In this document: in pieces, positions 13,469 through 28,059 of the stretch
Numbering within the stretch: position 1 is the first letter of the stretch
How the letters are laid out: every line of letters starts with the position of its first letter
From: Ichthyophonus hoferi
Taxonomy: Eukaryota > Opisthokonta > Ichthyosporea > Ichthyophonida > Ichthyophonidae
DNA length: 60,111 bases
Assembly (NCBI GenBank): GCA_002751075.1
Contig: NAOQ01000033.1
Coordinates: forward strand, 204,626 to 264,736
Direction of reading: 5' to 3'
Made by a program: the position numbers and the translations under genes
Notes under the pieces: model-generated
Told to the model about the DNA's origin: nothing
What the model saw: the letters and a program-made list of their open reading frames with translations, nothing else
Database searches by the model: none

Positions 13469-13495
13469 GGGCTATGGGTCCAGCACGCTTACACT
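13469..13495 (+). repeat. Primer-binding-site remnant (complement of initiator tRNA-Met)
   Basis: The sequence GGGCTATGGGTCCAGCACGC followed by TTACACT matches the complement of the anticodon-side half of eukaryotic initiator tRNA-Met with only about three differences. The same signal sits next to LTRs at 28376, 29441 and 33241. It marks a decayed Ty1/copia-type element in plus orientation. Confidence 0.55.
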
Positions 13496-15663
13496 AATCT
13501 ATATTTTAATGAACAACTTGCTAGATAACTACTGTTTATAAATAGTCCATAACTTCTATGCCCTCTGGTCATTGTACTTAATAAACACGCTTCTTCTCTC
13601 ATGGGCTTATGTCGTGAGTCTATACCTTTCTTGCATTGATGGTCTACAGAGTTATTTTGTTGTGACATCACTTCCAATTTTTCTGGCTGCCGAGTGCAGT
13701 CTTACATCCGTATTTAACTCTCCTAGCATCACATTACATAACGATGTTGAAGGCGTTACTGACATCCCTGTAGCCTCTTTTTTCTACACAGGTATGGCTC
13801 GTTTTGTGGTTTTACCTCTTTCTTATGGGTAGTTGTTACTGTCCTTTATTGTCCTATCCATATTCTCAACCACTGGGAATACACGTCCATCTATTATGCT
13901 CTCATTATAGTCACGCAATAAACGGGGAATTGGCCATCTGTATTTGCGCCTAAAGAAACTTCTACGTTATTATCCTATATATCCATGTAATAATATGCCT
14001 CAGTAGATGCATTCATGAACACAGACATACAATATTCATTAAAACTCATCTATGATAATATCATAACTGAATATGTCTATTCATGGCTTCTAAATGTAGT
14101 CCTTGAATACTAAAGCAAGAGATGATAAACACCAAAAGCGCTAATATTTATATAAATTCAATGGAACGTTAATTGGGTCAAGTTGCTGTTGATGCACAAT
14201 GTCCTGGAAATATGAGCATTCTGCACATTGAGATAATTAAAAATTAGAAGGAATAAACCAGTGATACTATTAAAACTATTACTTAAACAAAACGATCGGA
14301 TTGATATTGACCTTTGGTTATTGGCTTTTACTTAACTAATAGTCAATTACTTTAGCCTTTTTAAGGCCATGATAAATGTTGGAATGCAGGGGCTGATTAT
14401 GAGGAAATATCCATCTCAATTATCTTGCTTCATTAATAAACAGTGTTATTTTGTGATAAAGTTCATGTTACTCAAAGAGCTCTCTCGTGTTTCAGGCTTA
14501 AATTGCTAGTATTTTTTATGAGGGAAGTGATAGTTAGATATATCATAAAAACTATAAAGCCCCTATATGTGGTATAAATGAGTAAATACAGCGCTGGCCA
14601 AATACATATTCTTTCAGAACCTAATATTCCCTTATACTATTTAATTGCAAATCCTAATAACAGGCATACTATATAAAGAGAATTGTTTCAATAAACGAGT
14701 AACCAAATATAACATCAAAACATGTAGACCAAAGGCCCCGAAGGTAGTAACACTGGGCCTCCCATCCCAATTACCTGTCTTTAAAAAACCTTTATATCTA
14801 TCTGCCTCGTTGTGTAAAGGAAGCATCGAGCAAACCAAGTCTTTCCTTTTAAAATAATGAATCGATGGTTATGGTGGTATGTTTAAATGATCTTGGCATA
14901 TAAATTCCGGAAAACCCCCAAATTTTTAACTCCGTGTAAATAGAGTGAGTGACTCGGTTTAAGTTTTTTCATGAAGAAAAATCAAGATAAAAGGAGCAAG
15001 TTCTATCAGAATACTCAACTTGTTAAAGTTAAATAACTACTACCCTTTATAATAAATTCCCAAGAGGAAGGGTCCAACAAATTAATAATTTGCGAACATC
15101 TAGATAGTAACTATGCGCAACAATAAGGGCGAAAAAATATTAATGCTAAGGCATTTGATTACACAACTGGATATTAGCCTTTATTGTTAGTGTAATTTTT
15201 TTCTCTTTGGCCGCCAATGTTTACCAACTTCTATTTAGCTCTTCCTTTTCTTCCACACTTCCTTCTCAACCATAGCTACCTACACAATTGCAACCTGAAA
15301 CGTAGCATCAAACTGATAATTATAAATTTATTGGATTAAACACGATGTCCATGTGGACGTAAAATACGGCCCAAAGCGGTCCAAATACAAATACCTCACT
15401 CATTGGTTAATAATCAGCTGATTAGAGAGCGTTGCAAATCACCACTTTCCTTTGGATTTTAAAAGACAAATCTTCCAATAAATATATTCTAAACACTTAA
15501 TTTCTTCAATTAAATCTTTATATCCGTGTGGTATGTTTATAAAACAAATTAACATTTTAAAATTTACTTATAGCCAATACTCATGATTTGCTAATTATAG
15601 TAATTTCTATAGGCTGAAGGTTTTAAGGAAACTAGCATGATTTCCTGCAATGGACTGCCAACA
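13496..15663. other. Intergenic DNA upstream of EIF3E
   Basis: AT-rich; no gene, RNA or clear repeat recognised. Open frames near 13572-13832 and 14641-14857 match nothing known. Confidence 0.5.
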
Positions 15664-15683
15664 CACGTGACCCTATGACGTCA
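15664..15683 (+). promoter_or_regulatory. E-box and CRE pair upstream of EIF3E
   Basis: CACGTG (15664-15669) and TGACGTCA (15676-15683) lie six bases apart, about 200 bases before the EIF3E start codon. They are palindromic sites of bHLH-type and bZIP (CREB/ATF-type) factors. A second intact TGACGTCA lies upstream of the CK1 gene. Binding is inferred from sequence only. Confidence 0.45.
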
Positions 15684-15880
15684 TACTAATTTCAATCCGT
15701 GAACAACCTTAGTTGGGTTATAGGGCAGCCTAAGAGCGCTTGTATATGTTGGGTTGCCACTTGATACTGGAAGTCAAGGATAATTTATTTCATTATTAAC
15801 TCAGTTCAGCCTGAGAAAGCATCCTTAGTAGTGAAATAATAGTATAGGGCTATCATAGTTTAGCAATAAACCCTGCAAAT

Positions 15881-18800
15881 ATGGCTCAATACGACCTTAC
15901 CCCGGCCATGTGCCCCTACCTGGACCGTCATCTGACCTTCCCTCTACTTCAGTTTTTGGAGCTTAGAGAGGTACGACTATTATCTATTTTTTTTCTCTTT
16001 CCCCCTTCTATATTATTACTAATTTGACTTTGTTTTTTTTTCTGAGTAAAGAGAAGGAAAGACACTTATTTACAATGTTTTTCTTAATTCATGTTTTGTA
16101 ATCTGCTAATGCTTCACACGTTTTTTTTTTGTTTTTTTTATATATATAGAAATATGTTACGTTTATATAACTACCAACGTTTTTTTTATCTAAGTTTTAG
16201 CGTTTACTGTTGTCAAGACACATGAATATTATGTACTGTAGGTAAAGGCGCGTCGAACTATCTCTAAGCTGTTTTATATGAATACTTAATATGGCACATA
16301 TTATGGTTTTTATCGACCATACACTAGTTGCTTGGCGGTTGATACATCAGTGTGATTGGTTTTTTTGTATAACATAGTAGGGATATGCCCTTGAGTGTGA
16401 AAATAATTAGCGTGCCACACTGGCTGCCTACCACTATAATTACTCTTCTACCTATATCTATTAGTAGTCAAGTTAAAAGAATGTGGCACAGTATAATATA
16501 TCTGTCGGTAGTTATAGTTAGTTATAGAAGCATATATTTTATTTATTCAGTATCACATTAACATAGTTGTTATCCTATGTTTGCGCGTGTTTAGTTGTCC
16601 CCTAAATAATATTTTACTTTTTTTTATCAACTTATCACTATTTCCTTTGTCTTACACATATGCACATAATGCAATTTTGGAACTAAGAAAATGGAGTAGA
16701 TAGGGATATTCCTGTCATGAAAGAGGGTGGAAAGAATATATAGTATGTTAATTTAATTCAATGACAATATAAGATTGAAATCTACGTTATCTCGTTTACC
16801 TTTTTATTTGGTTTTCTTCTCTTTTTTTTGGTGTATGGTGTACGCTATATTCATTGCTCTCTATACTTTTTTAAAATATTTTAAAACCAACTCTCATTGG
16901 ATACTAGTTCTAAAATCATGACATTTCTGTATACACGTGATATATGTGCAACATGTTTACTCCTCTTTAAAATATTTAACTCTATCTCTCTTTACAGATG
17001 TACCCTAAGAACCAGATCCTCAAGTCCAAGCTGCAGTTGTTGCAAAAGACTAACATGGTGGACTATGCCACTGATGTGTTCAAGCAAGTGAACGGTACTG
17101 AGGATGCCCCTGAAGGTGAGCATTTGTACTGTGCGAGAAACTGGGTTATGGTTATGGCGTGTATAAGTCGGTGTGTGTATACATACATATATACTTGTAC
17201 TTTTCTGTGCTGGGAACTAATGCTTTATTGTTTCTATTCATATTTCTACGGTGTGCTTTTAAATAGTCCACAAGAACTGGAATATATATTACCTTACTCC
17301 ACTTCTCTGTCTCCTACCTCCCCACAATTACTATAATTACTTACCAATCGCATCACACAAATTCCATCAACCCAACCCAATCAGAATTTGCACAGAGGCG
17401 CGATGATGTGATTGAGAAACTCAACACTGGCGAGGAGAAGTGCCGCCACTTGATGGAAGTACTAGGCAGAGAGGAGGTCCTTTCTGAACTGCGACAGGAT
17501 AAGCTGTGGAATTTGGAATACCTTAAGACTAACCATGGGGTGAGTTGATTTCTTTACTTGTGCTTATATAGTATAGTATAGTATAGGCTCTTGAACGTGA
17601 TGTGGTGGTTGTATGATATGTGCTTGTTATATGGTTTATACTAATTGGGATGTGGTGTGTCATGAATGATCTTATGTATGTATGTATGCTCTTTCTTTTT
17701 TTCTTGGGAACATGAGTAACCAATCTTTAATGTATAGTTCTACCTGAAGACGTAACTGTCAATATCTTTATTGCATAAGCTTATGTAAGTCTCATAGTTA
17801 GAACAGATATAAAGAAAATAGTGTTCTGGGGTATAGTCAATGACTATACTTGGCCTAACGATTTAATCTAATTTACCCTATTATACCATTTATAATTGGT
17901 TGATCATAAGCTTACGTAAGATACTTGTCTCAGGTGACCTCTGATATGCTAGAGGACCTTTACCAGTTTGCCCAATTTAACTTCAACACTGGTAACTATT
18001 CGGCTGCCGCTGAGTATTTGACCCACTATCGTGTCTTGGTAAGCGCGCTTGTTTGTGCTATATACCGTTTATTTATGATTGATGGATCGTGTTTTTCATT
18101 TCTACTTTTAGTTTTGTTCCTTGTTATATATATATGTGTGTGTGCTCATGTTGGTTGTATTTATCTTATTGATTTAGATGCGAAATGTGATATGGTACAT
18201 TGTTATTTGCGTGTAGCACAAAATATGGGAGTATAGCCACGAGGGAGAGTATATTCATGATAATCAGTTGTAAAAGATACATTGTTATGTTATTATATCC
18301 ATCAGCATAGAGACCTGTTCAACCAGTGTACATGTATGCCTATATCTTATTACCTGATACTTACATGTATATGTATACCAACAGAGTACTGATCAGAGCA
18401 AGCTGTTCGGGGCCCTTTGGGGTAAGTTTGCCGCTGAGATCCTCATGCAAAACTGGGAAATTGCTCTTGAGGACATGAACAGGCTGAAGGACTACATTGA
18501 CAACAGCAACCCTAGTATGTTTTGCTCTTTGTTTTGTGTTGTATTTCTTGATATTTTTTGCTATCGGATAAATTACGACCTAGCTGTATACGTCTGTTTT
18601 GTTGAGTTGAGGTATATTTCTATAATGCTACCTATGATTTTGCTTTTGTATTATCTTCTTGGGAGTAATTTAGGTGAGATTGGCTTGTATCGTACCATCC
18701 AATAGTGTGTATTTGACTACTTATGATATATTTATTTATTTTAAAGACATGGGCAAGAAGGGTACAGGATACTTGTAGGTGACATGTTTATTAATCTTTT

Positions 18801-21538
18801 GTCTGTGTATGTGTACACACAATATATCAAAATATACTATCCTACAAAACTGTAGTAACACATAAAGTATACTACATTACTACAATGCAATACCATTTTA
18901 ATTTGTAACAGTAATACACAATACTAACCATTCCAACCATCCCAGTCGGCACCACTGCCCTGCAGCAATTGCACCAGCGTACCTGGTTGATCCACTGGTC
19001 TCTCTTTGTCTTCTTCAACCACCCTAAGGGTCGCGATGCCATCATTGACATGTTCTTCCAGCCTCAATACCTTAACTGCATCCAGACCTCATGCCCCCAT
19101 ATCCTTCGTTACTTGACTACCGGTACGTTTATATTCTACATTACGTTAGAACATTTAGGATTAAGGTAGCAGCTCTCTGTTTTTTATGTGTGGGTTATTT
19201 TTTTAAGGGATTCTTTTGGGTTCGCTTGAATTTTTGATAAATATTTACATTTATGCTTTATTCATCGAAATTCAAAAATAATCAATAATATAAATGACTA
19301 GAAAAACGCCCAGGTTTTTAATACCTGTAGCTCAACCCAATCTCGCATTGGATCATGGTTTTCTTAATTAATTTGGGCTTGTTGGTTTTCTTTTTTGGGT
19401 ATTTTGTGTCTATCGTTTTCCATTTTCTCCCTCGTGTTATCTGGACGCTTTACCCTTCCTCTCTACTATGTCTGTCCTGTTCGTGTTGTTCCCCATATAT
19501 GTTGGTTATGTTTACGTTTAATCCCTCTTCATGAGTGGACCTAGTATGTATGCATGGCTTAGGGCCGACTAATAGTCTTTTTATACAAGCAACTGGTAAT
19601 ACCATATTACCTATATGCGTGAGAGAATGTATATATCAATTAACTATAAAACCAACAAACTAACCCTCTTTCCTTCTTCCCCATCCTTCTTTCTCTTTCT
19701 CCTGTATATACATAGCCGTGATTACCAACAAGAGGCGCCGCAATGTTGTCAAGGACCTTGTCAAGGCTATTCAGCAGGAATCCTACCGCTACCAGGACCC
19801 CATTACCGAGTTCCTGGAGTGTCTCTTTGTCAACTTTGACTTTGACGGAGCACAGCAAAAGCTGCGCGAGTGTGAGCAGGTACATAGGGCATTTGATTTC
19901 CCCTTACTCTTAAACACGTCCATTTGTATATATGTATCTGGCTTTTTTTGGTCATTCTATATCTGCTCCATGTATAGTTGTTGATGGGAATAACTTGCCC
20001 TGTTGTGTTTCATTGTAGAGCGGTTTCCTACACTAATTCAATGCATGGGTTATTCTCTCCATGTATTGAGCATATATAGATATATATTACTAAATTTGTT
20101 AGAATGATTTTGTTCTATTCACTGTTATACAAGAGACAAACTGTACGAATACTAACTGTGTTTATGCTTATGCTGCTGTGGTACATACAGGTGCTTTACA
20201 ATGATTTCTTCCTGGTGTCGTGCCGTGACGAGTTCATTGAGAATGCCCGTCTATTTATTTTTGAGACCTACTGCAGAATCCACCAAAAGATTAGCATTTC
20301 GTACGTTTTCTATTTCTCTTTTCGTACTTATATTTTTACTAGTATATGTATATGTAAAACTTTCTTCTTCTCTGCAACCTCTTCAGTTTCTAGGCAATGT
20401 AATGTCATAATTATGTCATAATTATGTTTAAAATCCACCCATGTGCTGGTAAGTAAGACTACAACTGTCTCTCGGATTTATTAGTTTTTAAAAGATATAA
20501 CTATAGTTTGAGGGAATGGCAAATGGGAAGATAGGATTAAAACGAAGCTATGTTGTTGTGTTATGTTGCTATCTTGAATGTAAGTAAAAAAGTACAAAGA
20601 CGACAAAAGATATAAATATTAACTAGCGAATGATCTTTCTCTATAAAGAATGCTTGGTGAGAAGCTCAATATGACCTCTGAGGAAGCTGAGATCTGGATT
20701 GTTAACCTGATTAGAAACGCCAGACTTGATGCCAAGATTGACTCCAAGGAGGTATGAAACAGATGTGTAAAGATTATTTTTGTTTTGTTTTTATTTTCAT
20801 CTTCTTTTGGTTTTTCCATTATATTATTGTTGGATTTCCTATCTTAAACTACATGGATTATCTTTAACTGGTGATTTGTTATTTTTTGAAGAAAAAACTT
20901 CATGATTTTGACTCTAGATAATCCTATACCATAAACTGTGATGTATTCCAATATATATTCTATGTGACTTTATTTAACTGATGGTTTGGGTGTTATACAG
21001 GGTACCGTTATCATGGGCACACAGATCCCCTCTGTGTACCACCAGGTAGTGGAGATGACCAAGTTCTTGTCTTTCCGTAGCCACGTTCTTGCCGAAAACA
21101 TTGAGAAGCGTGCCCAGGGTGGCAACCAGAATAACAACAACCAAAGACCTGTTATGGTATGCTTATATTAGCTGCTTACTATAATTACCTTGGTTTTTTC
21201 TCTCCGTTTCTTCTATCAAACAGCAAGCTCTAACTAAAGTAATCGAGGGGTGATTACTTGTTATGGAAAGGGTTGCAACAGTATATTGATGCATGATGTG
21301 ATTGTGTTTCTATTGATTGGCTAGGTACTACAATCACCGAGTATTTTCAAGGACCTATATAATGGAACTATGTATTGCTCTTGATATCTCCATATACCCA
21401 ATGGCTGAAATCCCCAGGAAAAAAATCAACAATATATAGTCTAAATTAGTGGTAATGATATATGTGTACTAACTACTCTTCCCTTTTGTTTCTTTTGTTT
21501 TATAACCACAGGATGCAGCCCAGTTTGAAATGATGTAA
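15881..21538 (+). CDS. EIF3E: Eukaryotic translation initiation factor 3 subunit e
   Basis: eIF3e (INT6) is part of the eIF3 complex that brings mRNA to the 40S subunit. Eleven exons join in phase: 15881-15970, 16998-17115, 17385-17539, 17934-18038, 18385-18514, 18946-19122, 19716-19879, 20191-20300, 20649-20751, 21001-21156 and 21512-21538. The product is 444 residues, against 445 in human. The N-terminal eIF3e domain begins [16 protein letters not shown]. Near-identical family blocks follow: [64 protein letters not shown], and the PCI domain with [16 protein letters not shown] and [18 protein letters not shown]. The C-terminal tail is Asn/Gln-rich and differs from animals. Exons use C/G-ending codons strongly, unlike the AT-rich introns, which suggests high expression. 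An E-box/CRE pair lies about 200 bases upstream. Confidence 0.97.
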
Positions 21539-23300
21539 ATACCCATTTGGTTTACATCTACTTAACCTGATAAATCGTGTACATAATAGTACTTTTACCT
21601 TTTGTTCTGTGTTTCTAGTTTGTAGTCACGGTCCTTGTATATCACCTGCTTGATTCTTGGCAGTGCATTACACACACACACCCTTCCCCCCCAACCCTAA
21701 TGCAATGTGTCGCATTTTATTCCAACCAGCTTTGTTTGGAGCAGGTTAGCTTGATTGTGTTTATTAAAGATGACTATAAAGTAATAAACTTATGAGGTAA
21801 TGTGTTTAAGAATGATCAATTCTGCTCCTTGGATAAAGTTCTTTATTGTTGAGCTGGGATTTTATGAACGGTTTCAACTCGCCATTTGTCTCCCCATCTA
21901 TTTGCTGAAATAATATATATACCGCTGTAAGATTTTTCCGTTATAAATTCATGACGATAATAGCCCAATATATTCTTTATTTAATGTTTATTATTTAGTT
22001 CTATGTTGCCCTAGCTTTTATATTTACGCACAACCGACATTATGTCTGGCTTGTTATGGAAATGCCTAGATAAAATCTGCCTCATTAATGCCTATGCGGA
22101 GTTCGACTGCATGTGCAAGGTGCCGGGGACAATAGTTAAATTGTAATTTCTATGCAACACTCCCATCACCAACCCTCATAGTGGTGGCTTGTAGTATTCT
22201 ATCTTTTCGCAAATACTGTACATTTACCAGGCCGACTCTGTCACAAAAAACAATAGAACCTATTCCCCCAATAATACATTCTGCTTTAGAGATATCAAAA
22301 ATTGCAGACAACCCCTAATGGAGATTTTTTTTTAAAACCTCTAATTTATCTTTCTATTTATGTTCATTAAATCAAAAAGTGACATTGAAAATATAGACAG
22401 CATCTTAAAGAATGGTAATATACATAACGGTAGATAAAACTAAGATTATTAAGGTGGTATTTTGAATCTACTGTGAAGAATGTTGTCAGAATGGATGTGT
22501 ATAGGACCTGTAGTTGAAGTGCATACTGAGTTAATAGGAATATGCATATATTACGTTCAAGATTGTAGGTGTAAAAAGGCTCTGCTTTGAAAGCCAATGC
22601 CTGGAATGCGAATTAATCCAGCAAACTCAACTTTAAACATCCTATACTCAAATGGAAAAAAGATATACTGTTGAAAGAGCTTCGGGGATGTTCAGTGTGT
22701 AATACGTAATTTAATAGGCAGAGAAAATAAATTGCAGCTGCTACACCACATAAAACATATGCACCCAGAATATAAATGTTTGTACACACGCATGTGTGTT
22801 TTAAATGTATAGCTAATGACTAAGTGGCGCACCATATTTTCTTTTTCTTCGTACACTGAAAATGTGAAATATTTTATTAGTAAAAGGTTGGAGTTGGTCC
22901 TGGTAGTAGTATCTAAATAGATGAATATGATTAGTCATGTCATAGGACTCCTTAATTGGTTGTGGGATTTTGTCTTAGGAAAGGCTGTTATTGGATTGTG
23001 TGGAAATTGATGGTTTATATGCCACTCAAGTATTACTTACATATTCCAATACATACTTAATAATGAATGAAAATTCATTTTCATGACCTATTATGCTATC
23101 CTATTATTGTAAATAATATTGTGACTAAAATCGAATTGGTTGGTATAAAGATTGTTGTATTACTGCTCTCTAACGCTGTATCAAATTGTATATTAATTAC
23201 TAATAATCCCTGAAATGGAATAAAATGCATTAGACTACAGATAATGGTATGAAACAAATCAATTGGAGCTTTATCATTCGGTAAAGCAGCCCATATTCGT
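21539..23300. other. Intergenic DNA downstream of EIF3E
   Basis: 3' untranslated and intergenic sequence. No gene, RNA or repeat recognised. Confidence 0.5.
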
Positions 23301-23405
23301 GTATACCTTTTAATCTTCAAAATGAGAATTTTAAACTTGAGTATGTGAATTTTAAATGTCAATATAAGAATCATCAAGATATTCAATAAAAACCAAAAAC
23401 AAAGA
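23301..23405 (-). repeat. Left inverted arm of the DNA transposon
   Basis: On the minus strand it carries three 21-base iterated units of the type ATATTGACATTTAAAATTC. The right arm carries four such units, so unit number differs between the ends. Confidence 0.75.
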
Positions 23406-24179
23406 TAAGATGAAGTTAAACTAACAATTAATATAAATTAAAATTAGCCACAACACAACTCATGTTTCATCGTGCAAAAACCCAACAAGATGAGTAGTAA
23501 CATAAAAGAACCCAGATAGTTGCTTTATATAATTCCGGGGATTACTGGAAAAGTTTAGCAGCCAACCTCTCCGTACCAGAAAAAAAGCAGCAGCAGCATA
23601 TAGATGGGTTCTTGAGGATGGCCGAAAAGACTCCAGAGATGGTCGTCGGTTTAGAAAAATTACAGAGGAGAATTGTAATTTCTTGGAGTTGTATTAGGAG
23701 TAATTCAAGAATAGCTCTTGAAGGATTGGTAAGATAACCTTTTTCCCAATTTAGGATAACAGTTTCAATAATGATAATTAAAAAGTCATCCAAAAAATTT
23801 ATTGTGTACTGTTAATCTGTGAGAAATGAACCTACGAGGACCAATTCTGAGGTTAACAAGGGAAAGTGACGTGATTATGTAAGGCAAGTGTTGGAATATC
23901 TGTCTCGGGGAAAACTCTTATTATATATGAATAAGACCAATTTCAGCCTGCATATATCTTGCCATGATGGTCGAGCGTTACGTGGTCTACGGGCCAATAC
24001 TCCTGCAGCCGACTCAAGAGGGGCTAATGTTTACATGGTTAGCTGTACAAGTACAATGGGGCTTATATATCATGAAAGATGCAGAGGCCCTTTCACAAGA
24101 GAAGCTGCTCAGGACTAGATGATTGGTTTGTCTTAGAGCTGCAAGAGTAAATTATGGCTCCTCTGTTTTTATTTTCTCT

Positions 24180-24300
24180 TTGTTCTTGGTTTTTATTGAA
24201 TATTTTGATGATTCTCATATTGAAGTTTAAATTTCACATACTGAGGTTTAAAATTCCTATTTTGTGGATTAAAATTCTCTTTTTGAAGATTGAAAGGTAT
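24180..24300 (+). repeat. Right inverted arm with four 21-bp iterations
   Basis: Units at 24217-24237, 24238-24258, 24259-24279 and 24280-24300 follow the pattern ATAYTGARGTTTAAAATTC. The segment before them (GGTTTTTATTGAATAT) is also mirrored in the left arm. Confidence 0.75.
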
Positions 24301-24302
24301 AG

Positions 24303-25821
24303 AATCAGATTCGACATATTGACTATGGAATCAATATATACCTGGATGCATATAACTCGTATCACGATACTACTTGTGTCAAAAATTCACCACATCAATG
24401 GGATGAGTACAGGTAGATTAGGCCCGATACTGTTAAAATGTATGGAATTGTTTTATCCTGGTAGGATATGTATTCGATACATATTTTTCGGCCATATAAG
24501 TTAATCACTTTCGAGTTTGTTTTGTTTTGTTAAAATATATTATATTTCAATTTTTCAGTTTACTCATTAATCACAATTCAGTTGTGTAATATTATTTTGT
24601 TCAGATTAAGCGATGGTCACATCATTGCCATATTCAGAATTGGGTATACATGATATATTCTTTTATGTAGTTAGTTGATGCCAATGATTAATTTCATTTA
24701 GACTAATCATATTGCAGATCTTGATCGCATGCCCATGAGCTGCAATTCTTTCTAATTAGAATTCTAAGCGATTGACTTTTAATCGTCTCACCGTCTAGGA
24801 ATATTCCGAACCAATCATCGTTGGTTCTAATTGTGATCTACGCGTATGGTTCTTAACGCTATTATCATGTTCCCTGACCTGCCTCTTAGTTGTGACTATC
24901 AATATTCCATTAGTTTGGGTATTATGACACATGGATGGTTTTATCAACAATTATGTATAGAATACAGGCTGGCCGGGAAATGGGGACTGGACGTGAGAAA
25001 AGTATTCTGGGAATATCAGGAAACAAAGGGATTGAATTTATTTAAAATGAATGTAAACGAAGGTAACTTTGACAACCTCTAAGCCAAGAAGAAAAGAGTG
25101 CAGGAGATTGAAAAGAGCCAGTACTTAGCCACACTAAATGTACATTACCGTATGGTTTTGTTTCCTACACCCTCTCATAATAGCATCTCAATACTGCAAC
25201 ATTTTTTACTGCATATGAGCTAAATTTTAAGGATATGCCCGCAACATTCATGATTGGGACAGTATGAAAAAAAAAATGTAAGAATATTTTCTTCGTATCA
25301 GCAGAATTATCATAATTTTCTTCATTGGATTTCCCATACCAAATCTTGCCTTTGTCCAATATATAAACTGTAGCTTCACCTACAATCTTTAGTTAAACAC
25401 GTATTCAAATTTTACAATAAAACAAATTAAAAATATGTTTAATTTTTTGTGAATGTTTTCATACCTAAATTAAAATTACATAGTCTGTATACCCGTTCAC
25501 GTTTTTTCTATTATATTAGGAATAAATTGATCCCAATGTTTCCTTTAATGATAATTTTATTTCACATATAAGGTTTTAAAATACATCTGATAAGTATGTA
25601 TGTTTATTTGAAATATTGAGACACTGAAATTAATCTTAGGCTAGTATCAAAAGGGATTGACACCGAATTAGTCATTAAATACAGAACTGTGTTAGTAGAG
25701 GTTAATATATCACTAAGCTGAATAATTTTAAACAATGCTTCTAATTAACTTCTTTGAATGACGATAGTTGGAAGAAATCAGCTATTGTGTTGGTCAAATT
25801 ATTATTCTTATTGTGATTACT
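24303..25821. other. Intergenic DNA, nothing recognised
   Basis: AT-rich. An open frame at 24846-25082 matches no family I know. Confidence 0.5.
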
Positions 25822-26423
<602 letters not shown>

Positions 26424-28059
26424 CATTGCTTGACTTAAAATGGAATTTGTCTTTTTTCTCTCTCTTTTGAAAAATCATTGCTTTTAAACCTTTTATTTTC
26501 TGTTGTAGTTCAATGTCATATTTCCAGCTGAGTAAAACATTATAAAATTATAGATTATAAAAAATATTTTATGTGTACTGGAAGCACTACATTGTAGCCT
26601 ACCAGTTCGGATAAAAGCTAATAAGCTTTAATAAGAAATATAATGAACAGAATTTCCCTGCAAAGAACCATAATATCAGAGCGACTGAGGACCATTTCAC
26701 CCAATAACAAAAATATTTACAGGATCTATTAGAAATAGAACTGAGTACTAGTGTTCCTAGATTCTACTATGTGTGGATAATTATATACCGTCAATATAAG
26801 TATCATTGCTGAAGAAACATGTTTAAACCCCATTAAACTCTTTGTTGACCCCATGCCTTTGGTCAAGTAAAAGTGAAACCCTCAGTTTCTTCCTAGACAG
26901 AGTATGTATTGAAACCCAAGCTTCTACTGTACTTTTACGTATCGTTTTTTCACATTCGCTTTTTTTATCACATAGAAAAAATGTTATAATCTTATTTAGC
27001 TAAAGACTGGTATAATATTACTGTTGGCTGAGCTATGTTATTACTAGTCAATCAGTTTAAAATCAAATAAGGAGCTGGATGTATTTTATTATATAGCATG
27101 AAAAATAGTCTTGAAGCACCAGAAAGTATATATACAAAGCTGAAAAGAATAATAAAGGACTGCTGTCCAATCAGTCAAACAATATTGCCATATTTTTCGG
27201 TTGTTTCCTGTTAAAATAGATATTTACTCAATTTAGTTTTTTCTTCAAATGGCTATAATCATTAATATTATTTGCAGTTATTATTGTACAAGTAGTCTGG
27301 AAAAATGTTTGGTGTAATTTAAACTTGGCAACCAGAGAGCATCTCAGATTGGTACTAAATGCCAATCCAAGATGATCAATCAAAATTGAACCAACTAACG
27401 GCAGTGGTCACATGACTATAATATACTATTCAAATTATATAATTTCTGTCCAGATAGCTCATTGCTTAGGCATCCTGCCTAAGACAAGTCCAGCGGCTTT
27501 TACCAATGTCATCACCATCCTGCAACTACTAAGGGGAAATCATGCAATCTTTACTTGTGTTGGGGCAACTTGGAGTTTTGACTTCAACAACGCAGTCATC
27601 AAATAATGGTATAATGATCATCTATATTTATCTCATGTCAACAAATCCTCTACTGGATCCCTTGGGAGTCTCACCGGGCTATTAACCACAAACTGGCTAT
27701 TAAAATAACTTTGCCCTCCTAGCATTATCATCTTTCCGGGCCTAATCCCTAACTTCTGCAGATTTGTTTTGCAATAAAAACTCATCCGGTTAGAAAGTAA
27801 CAGTTTCTTTGTCACTCAGCCAAAGCATGTGCCTCAAGAAGAGTTAGATAAAGCTTTAACATATTTACTACCAGAAGATAGCAATACTGATAGTCCTTAC
27901 TATCAACTTTAATTATAACTTTGAAATCTTTGTAGTAGGTTTGTTTCCAATAGTTTTTTTCCTATGTGACATTAAAACTGAATGTAAAGAAACTATTGAA
28001 AAGTATAATAATCTGTTATTGATGATCAATAATTTGAGGAAGTATTTTTTTGCTGGGCT
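26424..28059. other. Intergenic DNA, no supported gene
   Basis: No gene recognised. The part from about 27400 has somewhat more balanced base composition and may be decayed element sequence, but no family motif can be read. Confidence 0.4.

Larger units (their letters stand above)
23301..24302 (+). mobile_element. Broken Tc1/mariner-IS630-type DNA transposon
   Basis: Inverted arms at about 23301-23405 and 24180-24300 enclose transposase remains on the plus strand. The arms end in ATACCTTTTAATCTTC on the left and the matching GAAGATTGAAAGGTAT on the right, each next to TA, the usual target duplication of this superfamily. Inside are a helix-turn-helix region (DYWKSLAANLSVPEK, then AYRWV in another frame, about 23540-23620), a GRRFRKITEEN linker (about 23645-23680), and a DDE_3-type catalytic segment (23888-24118: NKTNFSLH, DGRALRGLRA, SRGANVYMV, GLIYHE). 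The first catalytic Asp position reads Asn (YMNKTN where the family has Y-I-D-E), frames are shifted, and the C-terminal part with the last acidic residues is gone. It cannot be autonomous. Confidence 0.78.

Noticed and set aside
18307-18323. AGACCTGTTCAA in EIF3E intron 4, the same 12 bases as part of the snoRNA guide
   Set aside because: No C box at the expected spacing, no D' or terminal stem, and only nine bases pair with 18S; most likely chance.
23542-23793. Minus-strand open frame inside the DNA transposon
   Set aside because: It is the shadow of the plus-strand transposase remains.
24846-25082. 78-residue open frame
   Set aside because: No recognisable domain or splice context; treated as chance.
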